The notes: generated by a model from the sequence alone, not told the origin. DNA of 64,000 nucleotides from Trichodelitschia bisporula (GCA_010356995.1 ML996697.1:182153-246152); one strand, 5' to 3'. Shown: positions 1 to 12,043, counted from the first letter of the stretch. Numbers and translations: made by a program.

Positions 1-496
1 AAACAACGACGTCCCCAAGCCGGATGTCGGCTTTTGCGCTCGGCACACCGCCTCCGATGCCGACCAAGACGCCGAATTGAACCGAAGTGAAAGTTAACTT
101 CATTTGAGCAACCGCCGAGGCCGCCGAGTTTGTGCCCGTCAGTCCCAAGACCATGATGACCGTATTGTGTTCGCCAACGCGGCCGAGCGTGTAGCTATTG
201 GGATCGGACGCGTCCTGGGGAAGAGGTTGGTGCTCTTCGTCGAGCATCTCCTGGGCTGCTGCAAGTTCAATGTCAAGCGCGCAAATCCACCCTATTGTGT
301 AGTCTTCGTGACGAGGTTGGCGGGTTGGCTTTCTGTTGGTGGTTCTCTGGAGGGCAAGTGGTAAGGCTGAGGTCTGGCTGACATTGTTCGCGGGGGCAGG
401 TGTGGTGGTCTCACCAGTAACAGGTGAGGAGGGTCGTGAAAGACTGGAAGAGGCATGGAAGCGGTCCCGTGTCGGGATCCGCTTTGCAGGTGTCAT
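1..496 (-). CDS. PNP_UDP (nucleoside phosphorylase-like) domain protein, 5' part only
   Basis: Minus-strand open frame from an ATG at 494-496 to the left window edge, so the C-terminus is outside. About 65 residues of Ser/Thr/Pro-rich leader lead into a stretch beginning DYTIGWICALDIELAAAQ, then GTNSAA, then VGIGGGVPSAKADIRLGDVV. These are the hallmark opening motifs of the fungal PNP_UDP_1 domain; the GIGGG loop is the phosphate/nucleoside-binding segment. Known for the family: in filamentous fungi this domain is commonly the N-terminus of NLR-like proteins followed by NACHT/NB-ARC and ankyrin, TPR or WD repeats, and is thought to act in non-self recognition. Here only the N-terminal domain is visible, so a stand-alone phosphorylase-like protein is also possible. 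No intron is seen. Domain call is secure; overall architecture is unknown. Confidence 0.85.
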   Translation of the reverse strand, partial: MTPAKRIPTRDRFHASSSLSRPSSPVTGETTTPAPANNVSQTSALPLALQRTTNRKPTRQPRHEDYTIGWICALDIELAAAQEMLDEEHQPLPQDASDPNSYTLGRVGEHNTVIMVLGLTGTNSAASAVAQMKLTFTSVQFGVLVGIGGGVPSAKADIRLGDVVV

Positions 497-3400
497 CTTG
501 GAAATAATGATGCTAGTCAAGAAATTGCGGACTTGTGAAAATGCAAGGAGTGGAACTGGAGGTTAAAGGCGAGGCTTTGGGGCTTCGAGCTGAGCTCAAC
601 TGCGGGGCAGAATGCCAAGAATGAGGCTGTGAGCTGTCGGGCGCGGAGAGGAGGACGAGATGGGAGACACAGCCACATGCTACGGGGCATCAAGTTCTCC
701 TACCAACTGATCAGTTCATAGACGAAGACTTCACTGGAGGACATACCCGGTTGTTCATCCATGTTGCACCGCCCGCGCTACTTGCGTCGTCAATGCCCGC
801 GTCGTAGGTGCTGTATGGGATATCGAGACTGACCGGGGCTCGAGCATAAACAGGCTCAGGAGGATGCCGGGGTGGCGGTCATGGTTTTGGGTGGGAGTTT
901 GGCAGCGCAGTGAGGGACAGACGGAGCATACAGACTGTTCTGATGGAGGAGATATGTTGAATTTGTGGCGGCAACCTGGGGTGGCTGGAGCGGAGCCAGG
1001 AGACAGGGGTCATCTCCTGGCGAGGTATATAGTCAGCTCACTTCCCACTGTTAGTCAATTAAGCAACTCAGTCATGTTCACACTTCATTTTAACAAGATA
1101 CGTAGTTGATTCTGTGGAAGAGGTGGCCGGATAATGTGTAAGATGGGTGTTAGCAAGCGTCCTGGTGCTGGATTAAAGGCTCGATTGGAGTTGAGCAGAC
1201 GACATCATATCAGTCATATTGTATCGGGTCTTCAGCGCGGGACTCGAGAAACATACAGTATCGTGGAACAATTGAGCCCGCGAGAGCGTGCGGCCATTCC
1301 AACGACGAAGGAAAGGCCTCATCCCCATCGAGAAGAAACGATTGTCCATCCTCAACTCCACAACTTGTCGTCAACAGACCAACATTGGCAAAAGGTTGAA
1401 GTGATAGACGGCGCCTAGCTTCCCCTCGAACTAGCCTAGCGGCTCCTCCCGTCCATCAAGCGGCCCAATGTGGCCCGTATCCATCGCATTCCCGGCCTCG
1501 CAAGTACCCCATTCCACCACCCCTTCGTTTGCGAATAAACCGCGCCCAGCTTCCCCTCGTCAGATGGGCTATCGGAAATCACCTAGGCATACCCGCAGCA
1601 AGTCACGCCGCGCAAAGCCTTACCTATCAGCGTGTCGCTTCCCGGTGTGCAACCCTTCACTGGCCACTACCCCACCGCCGCTCGCACCTACACGCAGCCG
1701 CCCTTCTAGCAACCTCTCCCGCTCAGCCCCTCCTGCGGCCTGACGGATAACCTCTACTACTACCAGTCTACTACCAGCAGCTGCAGCAACTCATCCGGTG
1801 GACGCAAACAAAACTACCCGCAGTTCCCGACCCCCCCGCAGCACCGCCGAAACCTCCGCCAGTTCGTGACCCTCGTACCTCCCTACTCCCACTTCGCGTC
1901 TAGGCGCCCACAGAACCCACGCACACCCACGTCCTAACCCTAACCCACCGTGGCTTCGTCCATAGCACTGGTTCCCCCTCGGAAGTCAGCCTAATCACCG
2001 ACGCCACCTCCCTGCTGACCAGCATGCTGCCCCTCCCCCCCGAAACGGCTCCTCCCGCGCACGCCGTACGAAATTCGCGCTCCCAATATCTGACGCCACG
2101 AGCGTGTGCTCCCCGTGCGGCACATTACGGTCGCCAATCAACTTAACGCCCACCAACAAGCCCTCGTACGCCCCCGTCCTCATCCGCCAGTGCGCCCGAC
2201 ACGCCCGCCTCAATGCCCCACGCGAGCCAAGTAGGCAGTCTGTGCTCGGGCAGCGTGGCTGCTAGGGCGAGATCAGGCGAGATCAGGCGAAAAGGTAGGC
2301 GAGGCAAGGGGTAAAGCGAGAAGAAGAAGTGGGTGTCATGGGAGTAGCCCAAGGCCCCCATTCCTTCTCTCAAGCAACGGCCATGTTGGAGCCTCAGGCT
2401 CCAACCAGGCCGTCAGCCAATGCCGGGAGCTCAGTGCCTGGTAAACGTTTTACCCGGCACCGGCACCCCAACAAACCTAAGGGGCTCGCCCTCACCAATT
2501 TCTTCCCTCTTTATAGCAATCAACTTGGTTATGTCTCGCCCCATTGCCGTGAGTTTTTCATGCCGTGCGGTCCGCTGACACCGACTTAAAGTATCTACTT
2601 AGTAGTGGGCGATTTTTCAGCCTTGAGAGAAGGTGAGCGTAGTTTTGCGTCGACATTGGAATTGGGGGTGGAAGCTTAGAGTTTGACTCGGGGGGAGTGG
2701 TTGGGGATATTTAAATCAGACCATTAACCAGTTTACGTCCCAGCTCTCCTCAAGGCCATCTAACGAAGGCCCTACGTAAGGCGTGTAACAACGCCATATT
2801 TGTCTTCCCGGAGGCTTTTCAAAGTTGAAAGATATAATTGAGAATTCCATTACCGAGCGCGCTTAATGCTGATAACTTTTATTGGACAATATTCGCCAAT
2901 GCTGATGACAAAGCACTCAAAGTGCTTGGTCCAGATACGGAAATTTCCCAAGTCGGAAACGCGGATGTAGGTGCAGTCTCCGACCTATGGCCGTATGTGC
3001 CAGTCTTTGGCAAAGGAGCTAACAGATCCAAATCATTGATGATCTAAAAGATCAAAGTATGGAGCAAGGCCGCCACCAGTAAGAGCATTGGGCTAGGGTT
3101 CCATTACTGATCTTGCTGGTACTAGAGCAGGCAGCACGAGATATCCTGTCTTCTGTACTGAAGCCACGTGTGAAATGCTCCGACAGTACCGACGGATTTC
3201 TTTGACGGCCTCGAAGCACACGAAAGGGAGGTGATCCCTTGACACGCCTGTGGGTTCAAGCTTCTGCGCAAAGTATGCACGCACTTCAGAATAGTCTATG
3301 CTTGTCTAGATGGCCTTGATGCGCTGAGAGATGCCCGCAAGCTTCTCCGGTATCCGGGAGATCGCATGCATGGAATCCTTCCTTGCGGATATTTCTCACC

Positions 3401-4632
3401 GGTTGAATACTTCCTCGCATTCAGTCTTCAGTCCGAGGCCAACTGAACGGGTATCACAGCACGACCGAGGCTCGTGATGGTTACTTTCGGTTGCTTGTAA
3501 ATCATGAGATAGCCGCTGACGATAAGCGGCCAGATGAGATGAATGCTCACCCAGAACTGCGTTATCTCGGAGAGAGTCGTAAGAGCAGCCGGCGGAAGTG
3601 GAAGCTTAATCCTTAATCGTTGTACCCTTTGTTAGGCGCTGGTTCAGGCGCTGGCTGCTCGTCTAGATACGTGTATGGGCCTTGATATAGTCATATACCC
3701 ACTTGTTGCGGACTCGAGAAATAACAATGACTGCGCCTGGCTGGTCCAAGCAGCAGTTGTAAGTGACGCGGCCATGATAAGTGGGTATACATAGCAATAT
3801 CAACGCCCATACGCGTATCCAGACGAGGCCGGAAAAGGTGGCCTCAAATGCATGCGGCTATGTCTAGAAAGGCGGAGGCGGTAAGGCTGTTGGAGTCTCG
3901 GAAGAGCTCCAAGATAACCAGCTTCCGAGAAAGCGCACAGCGAGAAAGATGGACTGTCTATCTTCGAGCAACTGGATGTCCAGTTAGTTTTTTAGTCCCC
4001 TCATCAGTATTTGGGCCCTTTGAACCTCCGAGTCATCATGGGCCTCATCGCACCGAGAGTACACCATCCGCCATCATCTGCAGCTCGGCAGGGGATCGGA
4101 GTACGTACTTCACATTCCCATCAAGCCTCAACAAGCGTCGAACATACCGGCAGATCGACCCGCACCCTGCATCCATGGAACAATAATCGAAGCCCCCTCC
4201 CGCAATGATCCAATCCCGCGCAAAAATGACGTCTAACCATCACGAAACCATTACCCAACGCCCCGCCACAGCAGTCACGAACCCCTCACAAAAAATTTCA
4301 CCTCGCGCCTGCCGTTCCAATCATACCCGGCTCACCGCTCCCCGCACAAAAAGCTCCCCGCACCTGACCCGCCAGCCTCGCTGCCCGCGTACTCCGCCGG
4401 CATCGCCCTTCCGCCCTCAGGGCTCACGACGTCAAAAGAAGCTCTCACGCGCCCAGCCCCCCCGCAAGCTTGACACATAGAACCTCATGCTGACCAATAA
4501 AACCGCAGGGCAAGGCGGGAGGGCAGGCGTGGCGGCGCCGCATGATCGGCGCGGGAAAGGCGAAAGGCACGCATCACGGCTTTGCGCAGATTTTTTGCGG
4601 GGGATTACGTAGGAGGCAAGAGGCGGGGGCGG
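497..4632. other. Gene-poor stretch upstream of the PNP_UDP gene
   Basis: No open frame here looks like a conserved protein and none could be joined across credible splice sites. The stretch holds a degenerate C-rich segment at about 1400-2220, two copies of a 10-bp direct repeat (gcgagatcag) near 2260-2285, and the foldback repeat listed separately. A short minus-strand peptide at 3093-3284 has protein-like composition but no recognisable family. The part next to 497 presumably contains the promoter of the PNP_UDP gene. Confidence 0.5.
3658..3827. repeat. Imperfect inverted repeat (foldback, possible MITE remnant)
   Basis: The left arm at about 3658-3704 (starts ctcgtctagatacgtgtatg, ends tatacccactt) is matched by the reverse complement of the right arm at about 3779-3827 (starts ctcgtctggatacgcgtatg, ends tatacccactt). 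The arms are about 47 nt, with a handful of substitutions and a 2-nt length difference, separated by about 74 nt. Such a palindrome could be a small non-autonomous DNA transposon remnant or a fossil head-to-head duplication. No target-site duplication was convincingly seen. Confidence 0.8.
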
Positions 4633-4670
4633 AGGGGTTTCCGCGGAGAGGGGTGACACGAGTATATAAA
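4633..4670 (+). promoter_or_regulatory. STRE-like motifs and TATA box of the 57-residue protein gene
   Basis: Two AGGGG motifs (4633-4637 and 4649-4653), the core of the yeast/fungal stress response element, precede a TATATAAA box at 4663-4670. The ATG at 4791 lies about 120 nt downstream, a plausible fungal TATA-to-start distance. The motifs are seen directly; stress induction is inference. Confidence 0.6.
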
Positions 4671-4790
4671 GCGAGTTCACGATGGGGATTTGGGGGGGGC
4701 ATTGCAAGCTGCACCTTCTATCGATCAACTCAATTGACTCAGAATACATCAACTAGTTCTACACTTCGCTGTCTATTTTTTAAACCAGAA

Positions 4791-4964
4791 ATGTCCGGCC
4801 AGACCGCAACCCGCCGCATCATCAACCTCTTCCCCGACCTGCGCTCCGACGCGCAGAAAGCCGCGGACAAGCACGCGTACGAGCAGAGCCTGGCACAGGG
4901 ACACAAGGAGGCGGCTGAGCTGGAGAAGTCGCCGCGGTCGTCGACGCAGACCAACCGCTCGTGA
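4791..4964 (+). CDS. 57-residue hydrophilic protein of unknown function
   Basis: Intronless frame beginning MSGQTATRRIINLFPDLR and ending SSTQTNRS. It is small, highly charged, rich in Ala, Glu, Lys, Ser and Gln, with no signal peptide or membrane segment; the middle (SDAQKAADKHAYEQSL) should form an amphipathic helix. The start at 4791 is preferred to an in-frame upstream ATG at 4542 because a consensus TATA box lies between them, so the longer frame would not be transcribed whole. I do not recognise the family. The promoter layout (strong TATA, two AGGGG motifs) and composition resemble small stress- or conidiation-induced fungal proteins, but this is only an analogy. A spurious frame remains possible. 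Confidence 0.6.
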   Translation: MSGQTATRRIINLFPDLRSDAQKAADKHAYEQSLAQGHKEAAELEKSPRSSTQTNRS

Positions 4965-5517
4965 AAGGTTCGTCATTCCCTCGCTGATGAAGCGACCTGG
5001 CTAACAAGTTCAGACCCTTCTTCCACCTTGATGTTCTGATTGAGATTCGCAATTTGGTTGGGAACTGGGCTTTGAAAAAGTTTCGCTGTCGTTTTGTCAC
5101 AAGGGACGAGTTCTTCGGTGCGAAGTAATGCTAGTAGTAATTGAGACCACTACGGGGCCACGATGTCGCCGAGACCGCACTTCTTCGTGACCGCAGTGTG
5201 CAATTCCCGCCGCCGCTTAGTCGGCGGGCGAAAGCTATGGACTCCGTGTGAATTGAGCGTTTGCTGCGCTGAAGCTTACCCACTTCTGCGAAAGCCAATT
5301 CTCACGATCCCCTGTATTCTCCCTCGACATCTTCCTTTTCCACGTACCCTCATTTACCAAGTTTTGAACACGATCATCAACCACAAAGATCTCCCCATGC
5401 TTGCTTCTCAAGTTCCGACCTTCGCTCCTCGCTGGGTGGTATTCTCCTTCTCGTATGTTATGGCCGTGATTTCGTAAAGGGGAAAGATACTTATGAAATA
5501 GATTGAGCGTCATCGCA
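4965..5517. other. Intergenic region before the membrane-protein gene
   Basis: Contains the 3' side of the small-protein gene and the 5' flank of the next gene. Only short frames without recognisable content are present. An additional 5' exon of the downstream membrane protein cannot be excluded. Confidence 0.5.
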
Positions 5518-6883
5518 ATGGTGGTAACTCGGCTGTCCGTTGCATTCCTGGCCTCGACTGACGATCCCGTTTTGCCCCTGACGGCATACGGGCATTCCGA
5601 CAAGAACTGGCTCCTGTTCGTATTCGGGTTTATCCTGTCTGTTGCGCTGGTCACACTGACGGACTTCATGGTAAATGCTCCCCGAGTCCCCTGGAGACAA
5701 TGGACCTCGAAAGTCTTCAAGCAGGCCAGGAAGCGCAACTAGCTAACACTCGCCAGCGTTGGAAGCTTTTCAAACCTCATGGCATCGTGGCTCCCGGGAA
5801 CTATCGTGTTGATCTGATGCGCATTTTCCGCTGGTTGTTCTTCTTTGCCGAGCTGCTTGATCCTCTCCACACAGTCAACCTCGCGCGTGCCGTGAGCTGG
5901 GACTGGATCTTCTGGGTCCATACAGGGGTGGCAGGGCTCGCAGTTATGCTCCTGGACGTCATAGCACCGGGGCCGGCACAGGGGGCGCGCCCAGGATTTA
6001 AAGGGAAACTGTTCCTCCGGTGCCTCCGGTTCTTCAAGTACACGACGTTGCTGGCCTTCGGGGCGACGATCGTCTACAATCAGGCTGGCCGGAGCGTTCC
6101 GTTGATCGTCTTCGCTCTCATCCCGGTCACATTGGCGGTTTCGGTGGCTTCGTCCATCGCAGTCTCTCAGCGCAAGAACCGCCCACAGAACGTGAAGACA
6201 AAGAAATCGGTGTACTCGAAGAAGTTCCAGTCGACGGTCCTGATCTTTCTGTAAGTACCCTGAGCTTTGGGCGCCAACGCTGACCCAAATTAGGCATGGC
6301 TTCTTCAAGGGCGCCGTGGTTTACACCGCGACAATGGTCTACGCCAAGAAAGGCAAAGCGAGCGGCAGCGGTCCAGCGGTTTCGGCGGGGTCCATTTTGC
6401 GCGACAGCCTTGTAGGCCTTGTCGCTGCAGCGTGGCTGCGGATTGACCATGGACCTGCTGTCTGCAATATTATCAGCGGTTGTCTTGTTCTCGCAGCAGT
6501 GGGCGTCCTGAGCTTCGGCTCAGCTGAAATGGGAGTTGTCACCTGTTGGGTGTATCCCGCCCTATCCGTTACATCCCTCGATATGATGACTTCTGTCGTA
6601 TCAATCGAGGATTGGGGTAAGCGTGCTGAAGTCCGAGTACTGATTGCGCTTGCTAACGAAAGAAGATTCCGTTGCGGCTGCAGCCAACTTCTTTCGGATG
6701 TTAGGTGTATGGGCGGCTCTCGGGATGCATAGGACGCTCGAAAACTGCGTTGTGATGCCAGGCCTGGTGTCACCTCCCGTCGTCCCGGAATACGATCTGG
6801 AAACGCGCATGGCCATCCTTCTAGGGCCCGCCTTCGCAATGGTTGCCATTGCGACTACCATGTGGGCATTGAAAGAGGGGTAG
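5518..6883 (+). CDS. Polytopic integral membrane protein, unknown function
   Basis: Four exons with phases that close exactly: 5518-5670, 5757-6250, 6294-6616 and 6666-6883, giving 395 residues. Introns start gtaaat, gtaagt and gtaagc; two carry ctaac branch sites. I count roughly 9-11 hydrophobic segments, for example LLFVFGFILSVALVTLTDFM, WIFWVHTGVAGLAVMLLDVIA, SVPLIVFALIPVTLAVSVAS and MAILLGPAFAMVAIATTMWA, separated by short basic loops such as QRKNRPQNVKTKKS. There is no cleavable signal peptide. The start is the first ATG of the open frame. I do not recognise the family; no transporter, rhodopsin or P450 motif is visible. Upstream exons or a different first exon are possible. Confidence 0.75.
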
Positions 6884-8648
6884 GCAGTTCTGTTTCTTCG
6901 GCTTGGCCTTGTGGGTTTGCTCGACGAGCAGCGGTGAGCTCATACGTGTGCCTTTCTAGAACTCCGTAGTAGAGATAGATCAATGGACGTCTGTTATGCT
7001 TCTTTGAGGGGTGAAGTGCTTCCCAAAGCACCGGATCAGTAATAACAAGCTTCAGTAGCCGATTAGAGCATGCATATTCTGCCAACGCCCTGGACTTGTT
7101 GTGAGGTGGCACAGCTCATCTGACAGCTCGAGTCCAGAACGAGTCCATGTTGCATACGGTCTCCACCAAGTCAGGATATCTTTTCATCTGCGGGCCATGG
7201 AGGCCATGCGGACTTGTTTGGAAGCCAGATGGCGCTTGTGCTAAATTCCAGACCGCGAGCTAGCAGTACTTAGCACGACAGCAAGGCAAAGCTTATTCGG
7301 ACGGTAAAACAACTGTCTCCACATAGGCAACCTCAGGTTTGGACCCGTTATCGATACCGCCAGGGACGGCATGTCTTCACGTGAAAGATACGAAGCAATA
7401 TGGAAGAAGGCCATGAACAAAGCTAACGCGATGGAAAGAGGAAGGTGAAAGAACTCGACCTGATGCGGAATGCGATGTCAAGTTGTCATGTCAAGGTTTG
7501 TTCAATAGAAGGGAAGGTCGGAAAACGAGGAACAAAGGCCGGGCAGGCAGGGAGTTGACGTAGTGATTGGCTGATCCACGTCATCGCATACGCGGATACG
7601 GCGAAGATGCGACTCCCGGCCCGCAGTGGTCCCTGTGGTACTTTCAGCGGGGAGTAGCAACAAGAGGGTGTGAGGGACGTGTGGGAAGTTATGGGAACTG
7701 GAAGGCTGTGGGCCATTCGAATCCCTTTGATCCCCAGCTTTTGCTAGAAAGAAGACTGCAAGCGACCATGGGCTACCCGAAAAAGTCATATCACCCACCC
7801 TCAGCAAAAGTCGCGGGGATGGGGAGACATCACTTTTTCGATTGGTCCTTGGGCGAAGGAGGGAGAAGGAGGAGGGAAGGGGGGGAGTGGGTGGGGGACA
7901 CGCAGCCGAGACTTGCTCAGCCTCCTCCCCTAATTTCCGCCCCATTATTCTTTCCTTGGGCCTTGGGCGCTTTTGACGTGCAGCAACCACTTGAGGGGGA
8001 GGGAAGATGGAACAAGGTCAATTGTAGAACTAAACTGCACAACCATCATCATCACTTTTGCACCACTTTGCAATCAATAAGAAGCGCCTATCGACAGAGA
8101 TCTCTCCCCACCAAAAACCTTTCAAAGATCGTGCATTGCTGTGTGTTTATTGGCGCGTCCCAGGGTGGTTTGAGACTGACACGGCATCATCATCACTCTC
8201 GCACGCCCGGGTTTGGCGCTTCCCGCAGGGCCGACTTCCCCTTCTTTTCTCTCCCACACCAGTTCGTTCCACTCACACCCTGTCACTCTTCTCATCCTAC
8301 ACTCGCACGCCCCCAATCCCCCCTCTCTCAGCCCTCAACTCTCTCACCTCCGCCAAGGGTCAAACAACAACTTCCTCCTTCAACAACCAAGAGCGATCCT
8401 CACCTTCGCCACCCACCTTCGTTTCTTTCTACTACTCTCCGCAACACCACCATCGCAGTTCGAAGTCTTGCGCCATTGCACCACCCTCGACTTCGCAAGC
8501 CACAACGCCGAATTCGCTCTTTGGCCTGCCGCTGGTTTGGCTCCATCGCCTTGCTTGGGTGCTCGTCTGAGTGCCTCCTGAACCCTTTCCACGCCCCCGA
8601 CCTCCTCTGGTCGCGCGCAATCCAACTCTCCTCCGCTTCACCACCATC
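6884..8648. other. Intergenic region with purine tract and CT-rich leader of the FLC-like gene
   Basis: No conserved protein was found. A strongly purine-rich tract (GA/G runs) lies at about 7850-7900. From about 8200 to 8640 the plus strand is rich in C and T with frequent cac/ctc, the usual look of a fungal promoter/5' UTR before the ATG at 8649. A long plus-strand frame across 7567-8667 is rejected as compositional. Confidence 0.55.
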
Positions 8649-10934
8649 ATGCGTCGCTCGCTCATAATGTCGCCCTTTACGCTACTACTAGCGATCCTCT
8701 CCGCCTTCCTACCTTTCGCTTCCGCCCTCCGCTACATCGAGTCGAACTCGCTCAACCCGTGCATGACGAACTCAAGCTTCTCGGCCACCCTCTTCCACGT
8801 CATATTCACACCAGACAATGGCACGCTTTCGGTCAGCATCAACGGTGTTTCGCAAATCTCGGGATACGTCAAGGTCGAACTGCAGGTGCTGGGTTATGGC
8901 TACTCCATTTACCACGACACCATCGACCCATGCTCGGACAGCACGCTCAAGGGATTGTGCCCCATGAACACGGGCCAGCTCAACTTCCCCACCAACGCAC
9001 AGATCCCTAAGGATACGGTCAACAAGGTCCCGAGTACGTTTTGCGTGCCTTCGTAGCTTTGGCCATCGCTAACCTACCCTAGATGCTATTTACTACATTC
9101 CCGATCTCGATGGCCGTGTTCGCGTTTGGATTAACAGCACGGAAGGAGTACCGCTGGCCTGCGTCGAGGCCGAGCTCGGCAATGGCAAAACGGTCTACCA
9201 AAAAGGTGTCGCATGGACTGTTGCCGTCATCGCCGGCTTGGGGCTCGTCATATCCGCCATCACATCTGGCCTCGGACACTCCAACACTGCTGCCCACGTC
9301 GCGTCGAATGCACTGTCGCTCTTCGGTTTCTTCCAGGCCCAGGCCTTCATTGGCATGACTGCCGTCACCACTCCCCCGATTGTCCGCATGTGGACTCAAA
9401 ATTTCCAGTGGAGTATGGGTATCATTCGCGTTAGCTTCCTGCAGAGGATGGCGACATGGTATCAGCGCGCGACTGGAGGCACTCCCTCACGGCTCCTCTC
9501 CACACTCGCTACCACCTCGGTTCAGGTCCAAAAGCGTTCGCTCGACGTGGCCAACTTCCTTGCGAAACGCACCAACAGCCAGACCACCAACGCGGAGAAT
9601 CTCAAGACCCTCTCCGTCAAGGGCATCAGGAGAGTGGGGTTTGTCGCCAGGATTGAGCCTACCAACATCTTCTTCACTGGCTACATTTTCTTCATCATCT
9701 TCGTTCTGCTGGTCGTGCTTGGCGTCGTTGCCTTCAAGTACATCTGTGAGGCTCTCACCAAGTCGGGCAAAATGAAGCAGGACAAGTTCCAGGACTTCCG
9801 GAATGGCTGGACGTTGGTGCTCAAGGGCATACTGTTCCGCATCGTCCTCATCGGTTTCCCCCAAATGGTCGTGCTCTGCTTCTGGGAAATGACGATTCAC
9901 GACTCCGCCGCCGAAGTTGTGCTTGCCGTCTCCACCATTCTGGCTATGATCGCTATCCTGGGCTGGGCTGCGCTTAAGGTGTGGCGCATTGCGCGTCGCT
10001 CCATCGTGATGCACAAGAACCCGGCCTACATCCTCTACTCCGATCCGAAGGCGCTCAACAAGTGGGGTTTCCTCTACGTGCAGTTCAAGGCGACGATGTA
10101 CTACTTCATCGTGCCCGTCCTGTTCTACCTCCTCATCAAGGGCATGTTCATCGCATTCGGCCAGGGCAGCGGCACCGCGCAGGCGGTCGCGCTCCTTATC
10201 ATCGAGGCGGCCATGCTCATTGCCGTCAGCGTCATGCGCCCGTACATGGACAAGAAGACGAATGCCTTCAATATCGCCATTGCTGCGCTCAATTTTTTCA
10301 ACGTCGTGCTCCTGCTCTTCTTCTCTGGCATCTTTGGGCTTCCTGTAAGTTACCCCGTGACGTCACCTTGGCCCACCCTGACTTTCTCTAGACCCTGGCC
10401 GTTGGTATTATGGGCGTGCTCTTCTTCGTCGTAAACGCCGTGTTTGCCCTGGTCATTTTGCTCATGGTCATGTGGGCGTCCGTCTGGGCCATCACGTCCA
10501 AGAACCCCGACACCCGCTACCAGCCGATGCGTGACGACCGCGGCAGCTTCATCAAGTCGCAGACCAACCTCGGCACCACCGAACTCGACGCCCTGGGCGC
10601 CACTGCGCGCGGCGACAAGGCCGGCGGAGCCGGCTTCACGGAGCGCAAGCGCATGGATTTGGATGACGAAGAGGACAGCTTCTCTTCGACCAGCCAGGTT
10701 GGCCAGCGCGGAACGGGTGGCTGGGTGCCGCCGCGCAGCCCCGTCGAGCCGCCGTCGGCTCCCATGCTGCGCAATGACGTTAATGGCGCTGCGAGTCCGA
10801 TATTTCGCAGCCAGAGCCCGGCGCAGGCCGGCGGCGTGGCCGCACCGTATAGGCCTGGGAGTGGGCAAAACGGCGCGGCGGCGTTTAGGGCGCAGAATAA
10901 TGCTAGTCCGTGGCAGCGGGGCGTCGGGTATTGA
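8649..10934 (+). CDS. FLC / TRP-like membrane protein (ML-like domain)
   Basis: Three exons (8649-9033, 9083-10344, 10392-10934) give 729 residues. Residues 1-26 are a clear signal peptide (LLLAILSAFLPFASA). A luminal ML-like domain with paired cysteines (NPCMTNSSF, IDPCSDSTLKGLCPM) follows. Next come about nine membrane spans in the TRP-like region, including GYIFFIIFVLLVVLGVVAF, YYFIVPVLFYLLIKGMFIAF and LFFVVNAVFALVILLMVMWA. The C-terminus is a polar Gly/Ser/Pro-rich cytosolic tail. This architecture is that of the yeast FLC1-3 flavin-carrier family and related fungal TRP-like channels, which act in ER FAD import, calcium handling and cell-wall integrity. Which paralogue it is cannot be told. 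Start has a good context (caccatcATG). Confidence 0.92.
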
Positions 10935-12043
10935 TGCGGTTGTTCGTTATGTGGGTTAATGAGGAAAGCGCGCTTTCGGCACTTAAAAGGTCAGCATCAG
11001 ACGGCGTGAGAGCTGTTGTGTTCAGTGTATAATTTCGTACATTGCTTACTTTGTTGGGGGTGGGGTTATTACTTTGATTTTGTTTTACTCGGGCGGGTTT
11101 GGGCGGGGCTGCTGGTGTTGCATGACATCCTCGTTGTTATCTTGGTTTCTTGCGTCTTTCCACGGTATGGGACCGTCGGGCTGGGAATGTTTGTCATTTG
11201 TATCCATTCGTCGCGGGTCCCGGGGACTGGCACATTGTCGGTTATGTTCTCCGGGCGCTGAATCCGAGTGGAGGTCCATGTTGCCAGGCGTTTTTTGCCA
11301 ATTTCACACACGGTCTTTGAACATACTTGAAGTGGGGAAACTCGCATACATTTGCGGTTTTGTCAGAGGCGTTTTGGGAGCTAGGGTAGCAGGGTTGCCA
11401 CTCTTTCATGTGTTTCCCTTGCTGAGGCTGGTGATGAGGCTGGAGAGATATTGTTTTGTACTGTACTCTTAGGGGTCAGAGCAGGGCCTGTGAAGGGGTA
11501 ATGTGCGTTGCGTTGGATGGGCCTCGCCTCGCCTTGTCGTTGCCCGCTGGGGGGATGTTTCGTAGTGCAATAGAGCCGATAAGGCGGTTGGGATACTTCT
11601 GCTGAGATGTGTTCTTGACTGTGATGAGTGAGGGCTAACGTTGGTTGTGCAGGTCGTCTATTGTACCGGTTCTCGATGTGGGGGCAAGGCCTCTTTGGTG
11701 TGCATATGCGTGCGGGGGGGTCTGGTATTTGCTGGCGTGTGTCTTATGAATGGATATACTGTATCTCCTGCAACCGAGTGGCTTATGCGGGTCTGTGATT
11801 GTAGGCGAGCATGTGCATGGGATATGGCATATTCAGAGTCTTCTTCCGAAGACGTATATTTCAGCACCCAGTACGGATTATGAATCTAGATATATCCCAG
11901 AAAACTTGCATGGTGCAGCTACCAGAGCCCCGCAAAGCAAGATATCGACCTCAGCCTAGCAGCATAGTCCATATTTCCAAGCGTGGTTAAGCAGCAATGC
12001 GTAGGATTATGTATTTAGATTCCGCACAACCATTCATCAAATA
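10935..12043. other. Intergenic region between FLC-like gene and tRNA-Glu
   Basis: GT-rich on the plus strand just after the FLC-like stop, probably the 3' UTR. Only short frames without recognisable content occur. Confidence 0.5.

Noticed and set aside
1933-1946. Telomere-like cctaaccctaaccc
   Set aside because: Only just over two copies in a C-rich context; expected by chance and far from any chromosome-end signature.
7567-8667. 366-codon plus-strand frame upstream of the FLC-like gene
   Set aside because: Low-complexity His/Ser/Pro composition in a CT-rich leader, overlaps the true start of the FLC-like gene in another frame, no conserved motif.
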